Source: Robiginitomaculum sp. (GTDB lineage Bacteria; Pseudomonadota; Alphaproteobacteria; Caulobacterales; Maricaulaceae). From it: a DNA stretch of 14,859 nt. Position 1 is the first letter of the stretch; every line of letters begins with the position of its first letter. The notes below the pieces were generated by a model. It ran no database searches and had not been told where the DNA came from. It worked only from the letters and a program-made list of their open reading frames with translations. The position numbers and the translations under genes are program-made. Where the stretch lies: assembly GCA_002732685.1 (NCBI GenBank), contig NVRS01000005.1, positions 28,199 through 43,057 of the forward strand. The letters run 5' to 3'. Below are positions 7,305-14,859 of the stretch, one piece after another.

Positions 7305-8876
7305 ATGACAGATAAAGTAACTATATTCGACACGACCTTACGGGACGGCGAGCAAGCGCCCGGGTTTTCTATGGACGGCGGACAGAAGCTGCGCATGGCG
7401 CGAGCGCTGTCTGATCTCGGCGTTGATATAATCGAAGCCGGGTTTGCTGTGGCATCACCTGGAGATTTTGAAGCGGTGCAAACCATAGCCCGCGAAATAA
7501 CGGGCACGACCATATGTTCGCTAGCGCGCTGTAATACGGGCGATATCCGCGCTGCGGGCGAGGCCATTGCGCCCGCCAAAAAATCTCGCCTGCATGTGTT
7601 CATCGCCACATCGCCCTTACACCGCGAGTACAAACTTAAAATGAGCAAGGATCAGGTAATCGAAAAAGCGATTGCCGCTATTACGCTCGCTTTAGAATAC
7701 TCAGGTGATGTAGAATTTTCCTGTGAGGATGCTATTCGCACGGAACGGGATTATCTAAAAACCGTAGTCGAAGCTGCCATCGCGGCGGGTGCGACAACTA
7801 TCAATATCCCCGATACGGTCGGTTATACCACGCCCGAGGAAATTACCGATTTGTTCCAGTTTTTAACCACGGAAGTGGACGGAGCGAACAAGGCTATATT
7901 CTCAGCTCATTGCCATGATGACCTTGGCCTTGCGGTTGCTAATTCCTTGGCGGCGGTACGCGGCGGCGCGCGGCAAATCGAATGTGCCTTAAACGGTATC
8001 GGCGAACGCGCGGGCAATTGCGCCCTCGAAGAAGTGGCTATGGCCTTGCGTACGCGAAACGATTTCTACGGGCTCGGGACGGGCATTAACACCCAAAAAA
8101 TCAACATGGCGTCTAAAATGTTGGCGACCATTACGGGCAATCCAGTGTCCCGCAACAAAGCCATTGTCGGCGCCAATGCTTTTGCCCACGAAAGCGGTAT
8201 CCATCAACACGGCATGCTTGCCAACCGCGAAACCTACGAAATAATGAAGCCCGAAGACATCGGCCTTGAAGCTGATAATTTGGTACTGGGAAAACATTCC
8301 GGTCGCGCAGCGCTCAAGCACCGTGCAAAGAAACTGGGTTTCACCCTGTCGGATAACCAGTTGCAATCCGTATTTGTAGATTTCAAAATTTTGGCCGACA
8401 AGAAAAAAGAAGTGTTCGACGCCGATGTAGAGGCGCTCATATTGGGCGAGGCTATTGGCGCGTCAGGCCCGTGGGAAATAAAAAGTCTTTATGTATCCGC
8501 AGGTTCCGACGGTAACAACCAGCCTGAGGCCACACTTCGACTTTCCCACGAAGATGGTCGCAAACGCTCTATAGTTAAATGCGCGGGCGGCCCTGTGAAT
8601 GCAGTTCTGTTGGCGATCAATGAACTGACCGGACACGATTTGCATTTGGATAGCTTTAGCGCACGCAGTGTGACCGAAGGAGAAGACGCAATGGCAGAAG
8701 CGAATATTCGCGTCAGCACAAACGGAGAAAGTTTCCACGGACGCGGAACATCCACAGACACGATTCTGGCTACGGCTCGCGCCTATCTTGATGTGATTAA
8801 CCGCATCGAAAGACGAGCAAAACGTACCAAAAATAAAAACGGTGAAAACCAAAAACCAATAGCGGCGCAACACTGA
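7305..8876 (+). CDS. leuA: 2-isopropylmalate synthase
   Basis: LeuA condenses acetyl-CoA with 2-oxoisovalerate, the first leucine-specific step, and is normally inhibited by leucine. The 523-aa protein starts with the TIM-barrel catalytic domain: [12 protein letters not shown] at 9-20 (R13, D14), metal ligands H202 and H204 in [10 protein letters not shown]238 in [10 protein letters not shown], and HESGIHQHG near 295-303. The linker [10 protein letters not shown] and the [18 protein letters not shown] segment are typical. The C-terminal part, about residues 375-505, corresponds to the LeuA dimer/regulatory domain that binds leucine. The ribosome-binding site is poor (only AAGAGAAAA upstream). 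The gene follows the 138-bp gap with paired hairpins, and its stop overlaps the leuC start by 1 nt (TGATG). Confidence 0.97.
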   Translation: MTDKVTIFDTTLRDGEQAPGFSMDGGQKLRMARALSDLGVDIIEAGFAVASPGDFEAVQTIAREITGTTICSLARCNTGDIRAAGEAIAPAKKSRLHVFIATSPLHREYKLKMSKDQVIEKAIAAITLALEYSGDVEFSCEDAIRTERDYLKTVVEAAIAAGATTINIPDTVGYTTPEEITDLFQFLTTEVDGANKAIFSAHCHDDLGLAVANSLAAVRGGARQIECALNGIGERAGNCALEEVAMALRTRNDFYGLGTGINTQKINMASKMLATITGNPVSRNKAIVGANAFAHESGIHQHGMLANRETYEIMKPEDIGLEADNLVLGKHSGRAALKHRAKKLGFTLSDNQLQSVFVDFKILADKKKEVFDADVEALILGEAIGASGPWEIKSLYVSAGSDGNNQPEATLRLSHEDGRKRSIVKCAGGPVNAVLLAINELTGHDLHLDSFSARSVTEGEDAMAEANIRVSTNGESFHGRGTSTDTILATARAYLDVINRIERRAKRTKNKNGENQKPIAAQH

Positions 8877-10294
8877 TGACAAAAGTAAAACAAAAATCAC
8901 TTTTTGATAAAGCCCAATCACTCTTTGATAAAGTATGGGAACGCCATGTGGTGAACGCTGAAACACGCGAGCAACCTGCAACCCTATTTATCGATCTGCA
9001 TCTTATCCACGAGGTGACAACACCCCAGGCTTTTACGGTCTTGAAAGAACGCGGCCTGAAAGTCCGTAGGCCGGATCTGACCCTAGCGACCATCGATCAT
9101 TCTACACCGACACTCTTAAACGAAGACGGCTCTCGGCCTTATGTGAGCGCACAAGCAGAGAAACAGGTGGAACTCTTACTCGCTAACACCAAAGAGCACG
9201 GTATCACCACCCATGGCTGGGACAGTCCTTACCGAGGTATTGTCCATGTAATGGGGCCGGAGTTGGGTGCGACACAACCGGGTATGACCATTGTTTGCGG
9301 TGATAGCCACACGGCAACCCACGGTGCATTCGGGGCACTGGCCTTTGGTATCGGCACAACACAAGTTGGACATGTGCTAGCCAGCCAATGCATTTTGATG
9401 CGCAAACCTAAATCTATGTGTGTACATGTGGACGGTGATTTGCCGGACGGTGTGTCTGCCAAAGACGTCATCCTTGCCATCATTGCCAAAATCGGTGTCG
9501 GCGGCGGCACAGGTCATGTAATTGAATATCGGGGCCAGTGTTTTGAAAATATGAATATGAGCGAGCGCATGACCGTGTGCAATATGTCCATAGAAGCAGG
9601 CGCACGTGCAGGCATGATCGCCCCCGATGCGACAACTGTCGCATATTTTGACGGTAAAGTCATGGCACCTACAGAGCTTGAGCAAGCGTCAGCAGACTGG
9701 CTGTCTCTGGCTTCCGATGCGGACTGTACTTACGACAAAGAAGTGCGCCTGAGTGCTGCCGACATCAAGCCTATGGTCACCTACGGCACCCACCCGGGCA
9801 TGGCTATGCCTATAGACGGTAAAATCCCCCCCGAAAACGATCTGAACGACGCAAAGGCACTGGCTTATATGGGCATGCAAGCCGGAGCGGCAATTACAGG
9901 CACCAAAGTCGATACGGTGTTCATCGGCTCGTGTACCAATTCCCGCATAGAAGATTTCCGCGTGGCCGCTAAAATACTGAAAGGAAAATTCATTTCGAAA
10001 AGTGTGACAGCCGTCTTCGTTCCGGGGTCTGAGCAAGTTAAAGTCGAAGCGGAAGCAGAAGGCCTGCACGAGATATTCCTCGCCGCAGGGGCACAGTGGC
10101 GCGAACCGGGCTGTTCCATGTGTATCGGCATGAACGGTGATATTGGCAAGCCGGGTGATTTGATTGTCTCTACCTCCAACCGTAATTTTGAAGGCCGCCA
10201 AGGCCCGGGCGTGCGCACAGTGCTGGCCTCACCTGCAACGGCAGCAGCCAGTGCCATTACCGGGGTAATAACAGATGCGAGGAGCGTAACATGA
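8876..10294 (+). CDS. leuC: 3-isopropylmalate dehydratase large subunit
   Basis: LeuC with LeuD isomerises 2-isopropylmalate to 3-isopropylmalate using a [4Fe-4S] cluster. The 472 residues align with E. coli LeuC throughout ([20 protein letters not shown] at 139-158). Cluster cysteines are C353 ([10 protein letters not shown]), C413 and C416 ([10 protein letters not shown]). The N-terminus is odd: SLFDKAQ then SLFDKVW is a duplicated 7-codon unit, where homologues carry one copy (type TLYDKIWDAHVV). It arises from a 21-bp tandem duplication at 8897-8933, so the true start could also be read as lying after the first unit, but no start codon is there. No ribosome-binding site is evident, implying coupling to leuA. 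The stop overlaps leuD by 4 nt. Confidence 0.97.
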   Translation: MTKVKQKSLFDKAQSLFDKVWERHVVNAETREQPATLFIDLHLIHEVTTPQAFTVLKERGLKVRRPDLTLATIDHSTPTLLNEDGSRPYVSAQAEKQVELLLANTKEHGITTHGWDSPYRGIVHVMGPELGATQPGMTIVCGDSHTATHGAFGALAFGIGTTQVGHVLASQCILMRKPKSMCVHVDGDLPDGVSAKDVILAIIAKIGVGGGTGHVIEYRGQCFENMNMSERMTVCNMSIEAGARAGMIAPDATTVAYFDGKVMAPTELEQASADWLSLASDADCTYDKEVRLSAADIKPMVTYGTHPGMAMPIDGKIPPENDLNDAKALAYMGMQAGAAITGTKVDTVFIGSCTNSRIEDFRVAAKILKGKFISKSVTAVFVPGSEQVKVEAEAEGLHEIFLAAGAQWREPGCSMCIGMNGDIGKPGDLIVSTSNRNFEGRQGPGVRTVLASPATAAASAITGVITDARSVT

Positions 10295-10884
10295 GCTTTC
10301 AGCCTTTTAAAACTTTGACCTCTCAGACATTGGTTCTGGCTACGCAAAACATTGATACCGACCAAATTATTCCGGCGCGGTTCTTGACCACAACTAGCCG
10401 CGAGGGCTTGGGGAAATTGGCATTTAATGACTGGCGTTATGATACGGACGGCAATGAAAATGATCATCCGCTAAACGCCGCCGCCGCCAAGGCCTGTCAA
10501 ATATTGGTGGCAGGACATAACTTTGGTTGTGGTTCGTCGCGCGAACATGCGCCTTGGGCATTGATGGATTACGGGTTTCGGGCAGTTATCAGCTCGGAAA
10601 TTGCTGATATTTTCCATACTAATTCTCTGAAAAACGGGTTTTTACCTATTGTCATAGAAGCATCTGCCCATGAATGGCTGCTCGACAATCCGGGCGTAGA
10701 TGTAACCATTGATCTGGAAGCCCGCGAAGTTCGTCTTCCTGTATCTTCTGGGGCAAAGAACGGCGGCACATACCCATTTAAAATCGATCCGTTTTCAAGA
10801 CACTGTTTGTTACAGGGTCAGGACGAATTGGACTATTTGCTAGACCAAAGCGCAGCGATTAAAGCATATGAGGCAGCTCGATGA
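10291..10884 (+). CDS. leuD: 3-isopropylmalate dehydratase small subunit
   Basis: LeuD is the swivelling small subunit of isopropylmalate isomerase and completes the active site of LeuC. The 197-aa protein has the family motifs [13 protein letters not shown] (20-32) and [14 protein letters not shown] (78-91), plus KNGFLPIV further on. Length is that of the bacterial LeuD type used with LeuC rather than the shorter archaeal-like form. GAGGAG at 10280-10285 is a strong ribosome-binding site 5 nt before the ATG, so initiation can occur independently of leuC despite the ATGA overlap. The stop again overlaps leuB by 4 nt. Confidence 0.97.
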   Translation: MSFQPFKTLTSQTLVLATQNIDTDQIIPARFLTTTSREGLGKLAFNDWRYDTDGNENDHPLNAAAAKACQILVAGHNFGCGSSREHAPWALMDYGFRAVISSEIADIFHTNSLKNGFLPIVIEASAHEWLLDNPGVDVTIDLEAREVRLPVSSGAKNGGTYPFKIDPFSRHCLLQGQDELDYLLDQSAAIKAYEAAR

Positions 10885-11942
10885 ATATCAATTTCACATA
10901 CCTTCCCGGGGACGGTATCGGCCCTGAGGTTGGCTCAGCGGCGCTGACCGTTTTAAACGCGGCAGCAAATGCCTTCGGGCATACGCTGGACATCGAAGAA
11001 CATCTCATCGGCGGCGCAGCTATTGATGCGCGCGGCACGCCTTTGCCGGACGAGACCTATGCATCAGCCAAAAACACAGGCGCTATATTACTGGGCGCAG
11101 TTGGCGGGCCGAAATGGGATCATTTGAAAGGTTCTGACAGGCCAGAGCTGGGCGGGCTTTTGATCTTACGTAAAAAATTGGAACTGTTCGCCAATGTGCG
11201 TCCGGCCAAACCATTTGCTGGTTTAATCGCAAGCTCCCCGCTCAAGCCGGAATATCTTGAAGGCGTTGATTTTGTTGTGGTGCGGGAGCTAACGGGCGGG
11301 ATTTATTTTGGCAATAAAGGCCGGGATAATTTGGGTGCCTATGATGAGTGCCGCTACAGCGAAGAGGAAGTCGAGCGCATTGCCCGCCGCGCGTTTGAAA
11401 TGGCTGGGACCAGACGCAGTAAAGTTACATCCGTCGATAAATCCAATGTATTGGAAACCTCGCGTCTATGGCGCGAAGTGGTGACAAAGGTCGCCAAAGA
11501 TTACCCTGATGTTGAATTAGAGCACACGCTCGTCGATGCCATGGCCATGCATATGCTGACACGGCCACGGGACTTTGATGTCATTTTGACCGAGAACATG
11601 TTCGGCGATATCCTGACCGACGAAGCTTCTATGCTCTGCGGCTCTATGGGTGTTATTCCGTCCGCAAGTTTGGGTGCGGGCCGCATAGGTATGTACGAAC
11701 CAATCCACGGCAGCGCGCCGGATATTGCCGGTCAGGGCAAAGCAAACCCTATTGCTATGATATTATCGGCCGCATGGATGTTGCGCACTAGTTTTGGACT
11801 GAACGCAGAAGCAGACGCTATAAACGCCGCCGTCGAAGCAGCCTTGGACGCCGGACAAGTGACGGGTGATTTGGGTGGGTCATTATCAACACAAGCGGTA
11901 GGAACCAAAATAGGAGAGTGGGTAACCGACCATGTCTCATAA
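10881..11942 (+). CDS. leuB: 3-isopropylmalate dehydrogenase
   Basis: LeuB oxidises and decarboxylates 3-isopropylmalate to 2-oxoisocaproate with NAD and Mg or Mn. The 353 residues carry the beta-decarboxylating dehydrogenase signature: PGDGIGPEV (9-17), substrate arginines R97, R107 and R135, Y142, K187, and metal aspartates D219, D243 and D247 (TENMFGDILTDEAS). The cofactor region MYEPIHGSAPDIAGQGKANP at 271-290 follows. A GAGG at about 10869 serves as ribosome-binding site; the start overlaps leuD by 4 nt. The last 11 nt overlap the ilvA start. Confidence 0.97.
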   Translation: MNINFTYLPGDGIGPEVGSAALTVLNAAANAFGHTLDIEEHLIGGAAIDARGTPLPDETYASAKNTGAILLGAVGGPKWDHLKGSDRPELGGLLILRKKLELFANVRPAKPFAGLIASSPLKPEYLEGVDFVVVRELTGGIYFGNKGRDNLGAYDECRYSEEEVERIARRAFEMAGTRRSKVTSVDKSNVLETSRLWREVVTKVAKDYPDVELEHTLVDAMAMHMLTRPRDFDVILTENMFGDILTDEASMLCGSMGVIPSASLGAGRIGMYEPIHGSAPDIAGQGKANPIAMILSAAWMLRTSFGLNAEADAINAAVEAALDAGQVTGDLGGSLSTQAVGTKIGEWVTDHVS

Positions 11943-13422
11943 CCTTGATAGCATTGCCGATAGGGTTGATACAGCCATGGTTTATCCCTTGGCTAAACGC
12001 ACACATTTGCAAACTATTGGCAATAACATCTGGCTCAAACGTGAAGACCAACAAGACGTGTTTTCCTTTAAAATTCGCGGTGCGGCCAACCGGATTTTCA
12101 AACTGAGCGCAGCAGAAAAAGCGCGCGGGGTCGTTTGCGCTAGTGCAGGCAACCATGCTCAAGGCGTGGCTTTGGCAGCAAGTGATAGCGGCATAAAATC
12201 CACCATTTTCATGCCTGTTACGACACCGGATATTAAAACCGAAGCTGTTACGGAGCTGGGCGGTGAAATTCGTCTAATCGGCGACAGCTACGATGCAGCC
12301 TATGCAGCTGCGCAAGAGTTTGCCGAGAAGACCGGTGCCGTATTCATTCATGCTTTCGACGACCCTGATGTCATCGCCGGACAGGGTAGTGTGGCCAAAG
12401 AAATTTTGGCGCAATTACCGAACCCTGCTGCCGTATATATTGGCGTGGGCGGCGGTGGGTTGTTGGCGGGGATAGGTGCATATCTGCGCGTCCATAGCCC
12501 CCATACAAAAATCATTGCTGTAGAACCAGAGGGCGCGGCAAGCCTTAAAATATCCCTTGAGGCAGGAGAGCCGACAAGCTTAGAGAGCGTGGACGGGTTT
12601 GCTGACGGCGTGGCAGTTAAGCGCATCGGCACAACCACATTTGAACTTGCGCAGAAAATTGCGCCGCAGAGCATTCTCGTCAGTAACGACGAAATTTGCG
12701 CGACCGTAAAAACTATATTTGAGAAAACCCGTACAGTCGTAGAACCAGCAGGGGCTTTGGCCTTAGCCGGGTTGATGAAAGATCAAAGCCGCCCAGACGG
12801 GCCGTGCGTGGCCATTGTCTCGGGAGCCAATGTCAATTTTGACCGTATTGGTCATATGGTCGAGCGCGCAGAATTAGGTGCAGGGCAAGAGATTTTATTC
12901 AGCGCTACCCTGCCTGAAAAACCGGGTTCATTTCTTAAATTTTGCGAAGCGCTCGGTGATCATGCAGTCAGCGAATTTAACTACCGCTACGCAGATCAAG
13001 CGCAAGCCCACGTACTTGTCGGCATTAAGATCAAGACACCGGAACAGGGTACACAGGTCATGGACAATATCCGTGCAGCAGGCATGGAGGTTACCGATCT
13101 ATCCCATAACCGTTTAGCCAAAGAACATTTGCGCCACATGGTCGGCGGCATATCTTCGGCGCGCACCACAGAGCATATCTATAGTTTTGAATTCCCCGAA
13201 CGTCCCGGAGCCCTACGAGATTTCCTAACGGCGTTAGACGGACGGTGGAACATATCCCTATTTCATTACCGCAATCACGGTGCGTCCAGCGGCCAAGTTC
13301 TATGCGGCTTCCAAACGCCTGACGGCAATGAAGAAGAACTCCAAGCCAGCCTACAAAGCACTGGCTTCACCATGTGTAATGAGACCAACAACCCTGCGTA
13401 CCAAATGTTTTTGAAAGCCTAA
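11932..13422 (+). CDS. ilvA: Threonine ammonia-lyase (biosynthetic, two ACT-like domains)
   Basis: IlvA deaminates threonine to 2-oxobutanoate, feeding isoleucine synthesis. The 496-aa length is the long, regulated form. The PLP domain (1-320) has the Schiff-base lysine K47 in FSFKIRGAANR, the SAGNHAQG loop (71-78) and the phosphate-binding GVGGGGLLAG (171-180). Two ACT-like regulatory domains follow, about 320-390 (ILFSATLPEKPGSFLKF) and 412-482 (TEHIYSFEFPERPGALRDF), where isoleucine and valine bind in family members. The start lies inside the end of leuB; AGGAGA near 11912 is somewhat far. gltD starts 2 nt after the stop. Confidence 0.96.
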   Translation: MSHNLDSIADRVDTAMVYPLAKRTHLQTIGNNIWLKREDQQDVFSFKIRGAANRIFKLSAAEKARGVVCASAGNHAQGVALAASDSGIKSTIFMPVTTPDIKTEAVTELGGEIRLIGDSYDAAYAAAQEFAEKTGAVFIHAFDDPDVIAGQGSVAKEILAQLPNPAAVYIGVGGGGLLAGIGAYLRVHSPHTKIIAVEPEGAASLKISLEAGEPTSLESVDGFADGVAVKRIGTTTFELAQKIAPQSILVSNDEICATVKTIFEKTRTVVEPAGALALAGLMKDQSRPDGPCVAIVSGANVNFDRIGHMVERAELGAGQEILFSATLPEKPGSFLKFCEALGDHAVSEFNYRYADQAQAHVLVGIKIKTPEQGTQVMDNIRAAGMEVTDLSHNRLAKEHLRHMVGGISSARTTEHIYSFEFPERPGALRDFLTALDGRWNISLFHYRNHGASSGQVLCGFQTPDGNEEELQASLQSTGFTMCNETNNPAYQMFLKA

Positions 13423-13424
13423 CC

Positions 13425-14843
13425 ATGACTGAGACCATGCTAAAATTTACCGGAATTGACGGCGAGATGCCAGCCAAGCGCGATGCCAAAATTCGTGCCG
13501 AAGATTTCGGAGAAATTTACGCAGACTATATCCGCGCCAAAGCCCAAGAGCAATCTTCGCGCTGTTCCCAGTGCGGTGTACCGTTTTGTCAATCCGGCTG
13601 TCCCTTGCAAAACAATATTCCAGATTGGCTATACCTCAGTGCCGAAGGGCGGCTAGAGGAAGCTTATCAGCTTTCCGCCCAAACCAATTCCATGCCGGAA
13701 ATTTGCGGGCGTATCTGCCCACAAGACCGTTTGTGTGAAGGCGCCTGTGTTATCGAGAAATCAGGCCATGGTTCGGTCACTATTGGGGCTATTGAAAAAA
13801 CTTTGACTGACAATGCTTGGGAAATGGGTTGGGTCAAACCAATTAAACCCATTACCGAGCGCGCCCTCTCTGTTGGCATTATTGGCTCTGGGCCAGCAGG
13901 ACTAGCGGCCGCAGAAGCTTTGCGAGAACAAGGCTGGCAAGTCAGCATATACGACCGCCACGACAGGGCGGGCGGGCTTTTGATGTACGGCATTCCTAAC
14001 TTCAAATTGGATAAAAAAATCGTACAAAGGCGTATAGATCATTTGACCGACGGCGGCGTGGAATTTGTCCTGAACACCAATATAGGCACCGATATAAGCT
14101 TTGATGATCTGCGTAAAAAACACGCGGCAATATTGGTGGCAACGGGCGTGTACAAATCCCGTGAACTACAAGTGCCGGGCTGCGGCGCGGGCGGTGTGGT
14201 CGAGGCTTTGCCTTATTTGACTGGCTCCAACAAGCTTGGCCTCGGGGATAAGATTGAAAATGTGACCGCCAAGGATAAACATGTGGTGGTTATCGGCGGC
14301 GGCGATACGGCGATGGATTGCGTGCGCACGGCTATACGCCAAAAAGCCAAATCCGTGACCTGTTTGTACCGCCGCGACCAAGCCAATATGCCGGGCAGTG
14401 CTCGCGAGACCCAAAATGCAATGGACGAAGGTGTGAAATTTGAATGGCTAGCCGCCCCACAATCAATCCACGATAAAGACAGCCAAGTGACCAAGGTACG
14501 CGCCGTGCGCATGCGGCTCGGCCTCCCTGATAAATCGGGACGTCAAATCGTCACGCCCATCAAAGGTTCAGAGTTTGATGTCAAAGCCGACATGGTTATT
14601 CAGGCGCTGGGCTTCACCCCCGAAGATATGGGGGCGTTAAACGCCGATATGGGCCTTACTGATTACGGCACCATAAAAACCCATCCGGTCAAACTTGAAA
14701 CCAACATACCCGGCGTATATGCAGCAGGCGATATTGTGCGCGGGGCCTCTTTGGTGGTTTGGGCCATCCGCGAGGGCCGGGACGCAGCCTCTGCCATGCA
14801 CGAATACCTAAACAATCAACTTGCTGAAATAGCAGCTGAATAG
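13425..14843 (+). CDS. gltD: Glutamate synthase small (beta) subunit
   Basis: GltD takes electrons from NADPH and passes them through FAD and Fe-S clusters to the large subunit, which makes glutamate from glutamine and 2-oxoglutarate. The 472 residues show two N-terminal cysteine clusters (C47, C50, C55, C59 and C94, C98, C104, C108), the FAD-binding GSGPAGLAAAEAL starting at 154, the NADPH-binding VVVIGGGDTAMDCV (287-300) and the closing FAD motif GVYAAGDIVRGASLVVWAI. Length is standard. It begins 2 nt after ilvA without a clear ribosome-binding site, so it appears cotranslated with the BCAA genes. Glutamate is the amino donor for the final BCAA step, a sensible reason for the link. Related GltD-like subunits of other enzymes exist, but the full set of motifs supports GltD. 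Confidence 0.94.
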   Translation: MTETMLKFTGIDGEMPAKRDAKIRAEDFGEIYADYIRAKAQEQSSRCSQCGVPFCQSGCPLQNNIPDWLYLSAEGRLEEAYQLSAQTNSMPEICGRICPQDRLCEGACVIEKSGHGSVTIGAIEKTLTDNAWEMGWVKPIKPITERALSVGIIGSGPAGLAAAEALREQGWQVSIYDRHDRAGGLLMYGIPNFKLDKKIVQRRIDHLTDGGVEFVLNTNIGTDISFDDLRKKHAAILVATGVYKSRELQVPGCGAGGVVEALPYLTGSNKLGLGDKIENVTAKDKHVVVIGGGDTAMDCVRTAIRQKAKSVTCLYRRDQANMPGSARETQNAMDEGVKFEWLAAPQSIHDKDSQVTKVRAVRMRLGLPDKSGRQIVTPIKGSEFDVKADMVIQALGFTPEDMGALNADMGLTDYGTIKTHPVKLETNIPGVYAAGDIVRGASLVVWAIREGRDAASAMHEYLNNQLAEIAAE

Positions 14844-14845
14844 AG

Positions 14846-14859
14846 ATGAATATGCAAAA
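14846..14859 (+). CDS. Start of a further gene, possibly gltB (partial)
   Basis: An ATG at 14846, 2 nt after the gltD stop, opens a frame MNMQ that runs off the window; a second in-frame ATG is at 14852. The spacing matches the rest of the operon. The large glutamate synthase subunit gene gltB is the usual neighbour of gltD, but four codons cannot identify it. Confidence 0.35.

Overview
The window is a chromosomal biosynthetic region, about half G+C. It is probably from an alphaproteobacterium, judging by the LipB sequence, the short-type IlvD and the overall gene style; genus cannot be fixed from here. The core is one long plus-strand operon for branched-chain amino acids (BCAA): ilvD, ilvC, ilvG, a small membrane-protein gene, ilvM, leuA, leuC, leuD, leuB, ilvA, then gltD and probably the first codons of gltB. 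Most junctions overlap by 1, 4 or 11 nt or are 1-2 nt apart, so translation is likely coupled.

Layout. 1-256: 5' part of a minus-strand secreted alpha/beta-hydrolase esterase. 257-534: its control region with two matching ACGA-N6-TCGT dyads, a foldable stretch at 419-477, and a weak AT-rich terminator for the tRNA. 535-621: minus-strand tRNA-Leu(GAG) with encoded CCA. 737-1402: lipB. 1403-1582: AT-rich spacer with no gene seen (only a 10-bp palindrome at 1485-1494). 1583-1837: a candidate promoter, a small ORF loaded with Leu, Val and Ile codons, and a strong intrinsic terminator whose left arm can instead pair with the end of the ORF. This has the architecture of a translational attenuator for the downstream operon, and is the main discovery. 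1838-2027: read-through leader with a 23-bp palindrome and a two-copy 48-bp-period repeat. 2028-14843: the operon. Only two gaps inside it exceed 100 bp (ilvD-ilvC and ilvM-leuA), and both hold CCCGGC-stem hairpins of a REP-like kind.

How the genes work together. IlvA deaminates threonine to 2-oxobutanoate. IlvG/IlvM make acetolactate or acetohydroxybutyrate, IlvC reduces and isomerises, and IlvD dehydrates to the 2-oxo acids of Val and Ile. LeuA, LeuCD and LeuB extend the valine precursor to the leucine precursor. No transaminase (ilvE) lies in the window. GltD, the NADPH-side subunit of glutamate synthase, follows and would supply glutamate, the amino donor for the last step. Unusual points are an IlvG/IlvM (E. 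coli isozyme II-like) acetolactate synthase, an uncharacterised two-helix membrane protein cotranslated between its subunits, and a ketol-acid reductoisomerase whose cofactor-selecting loop lacks the usual arginine.
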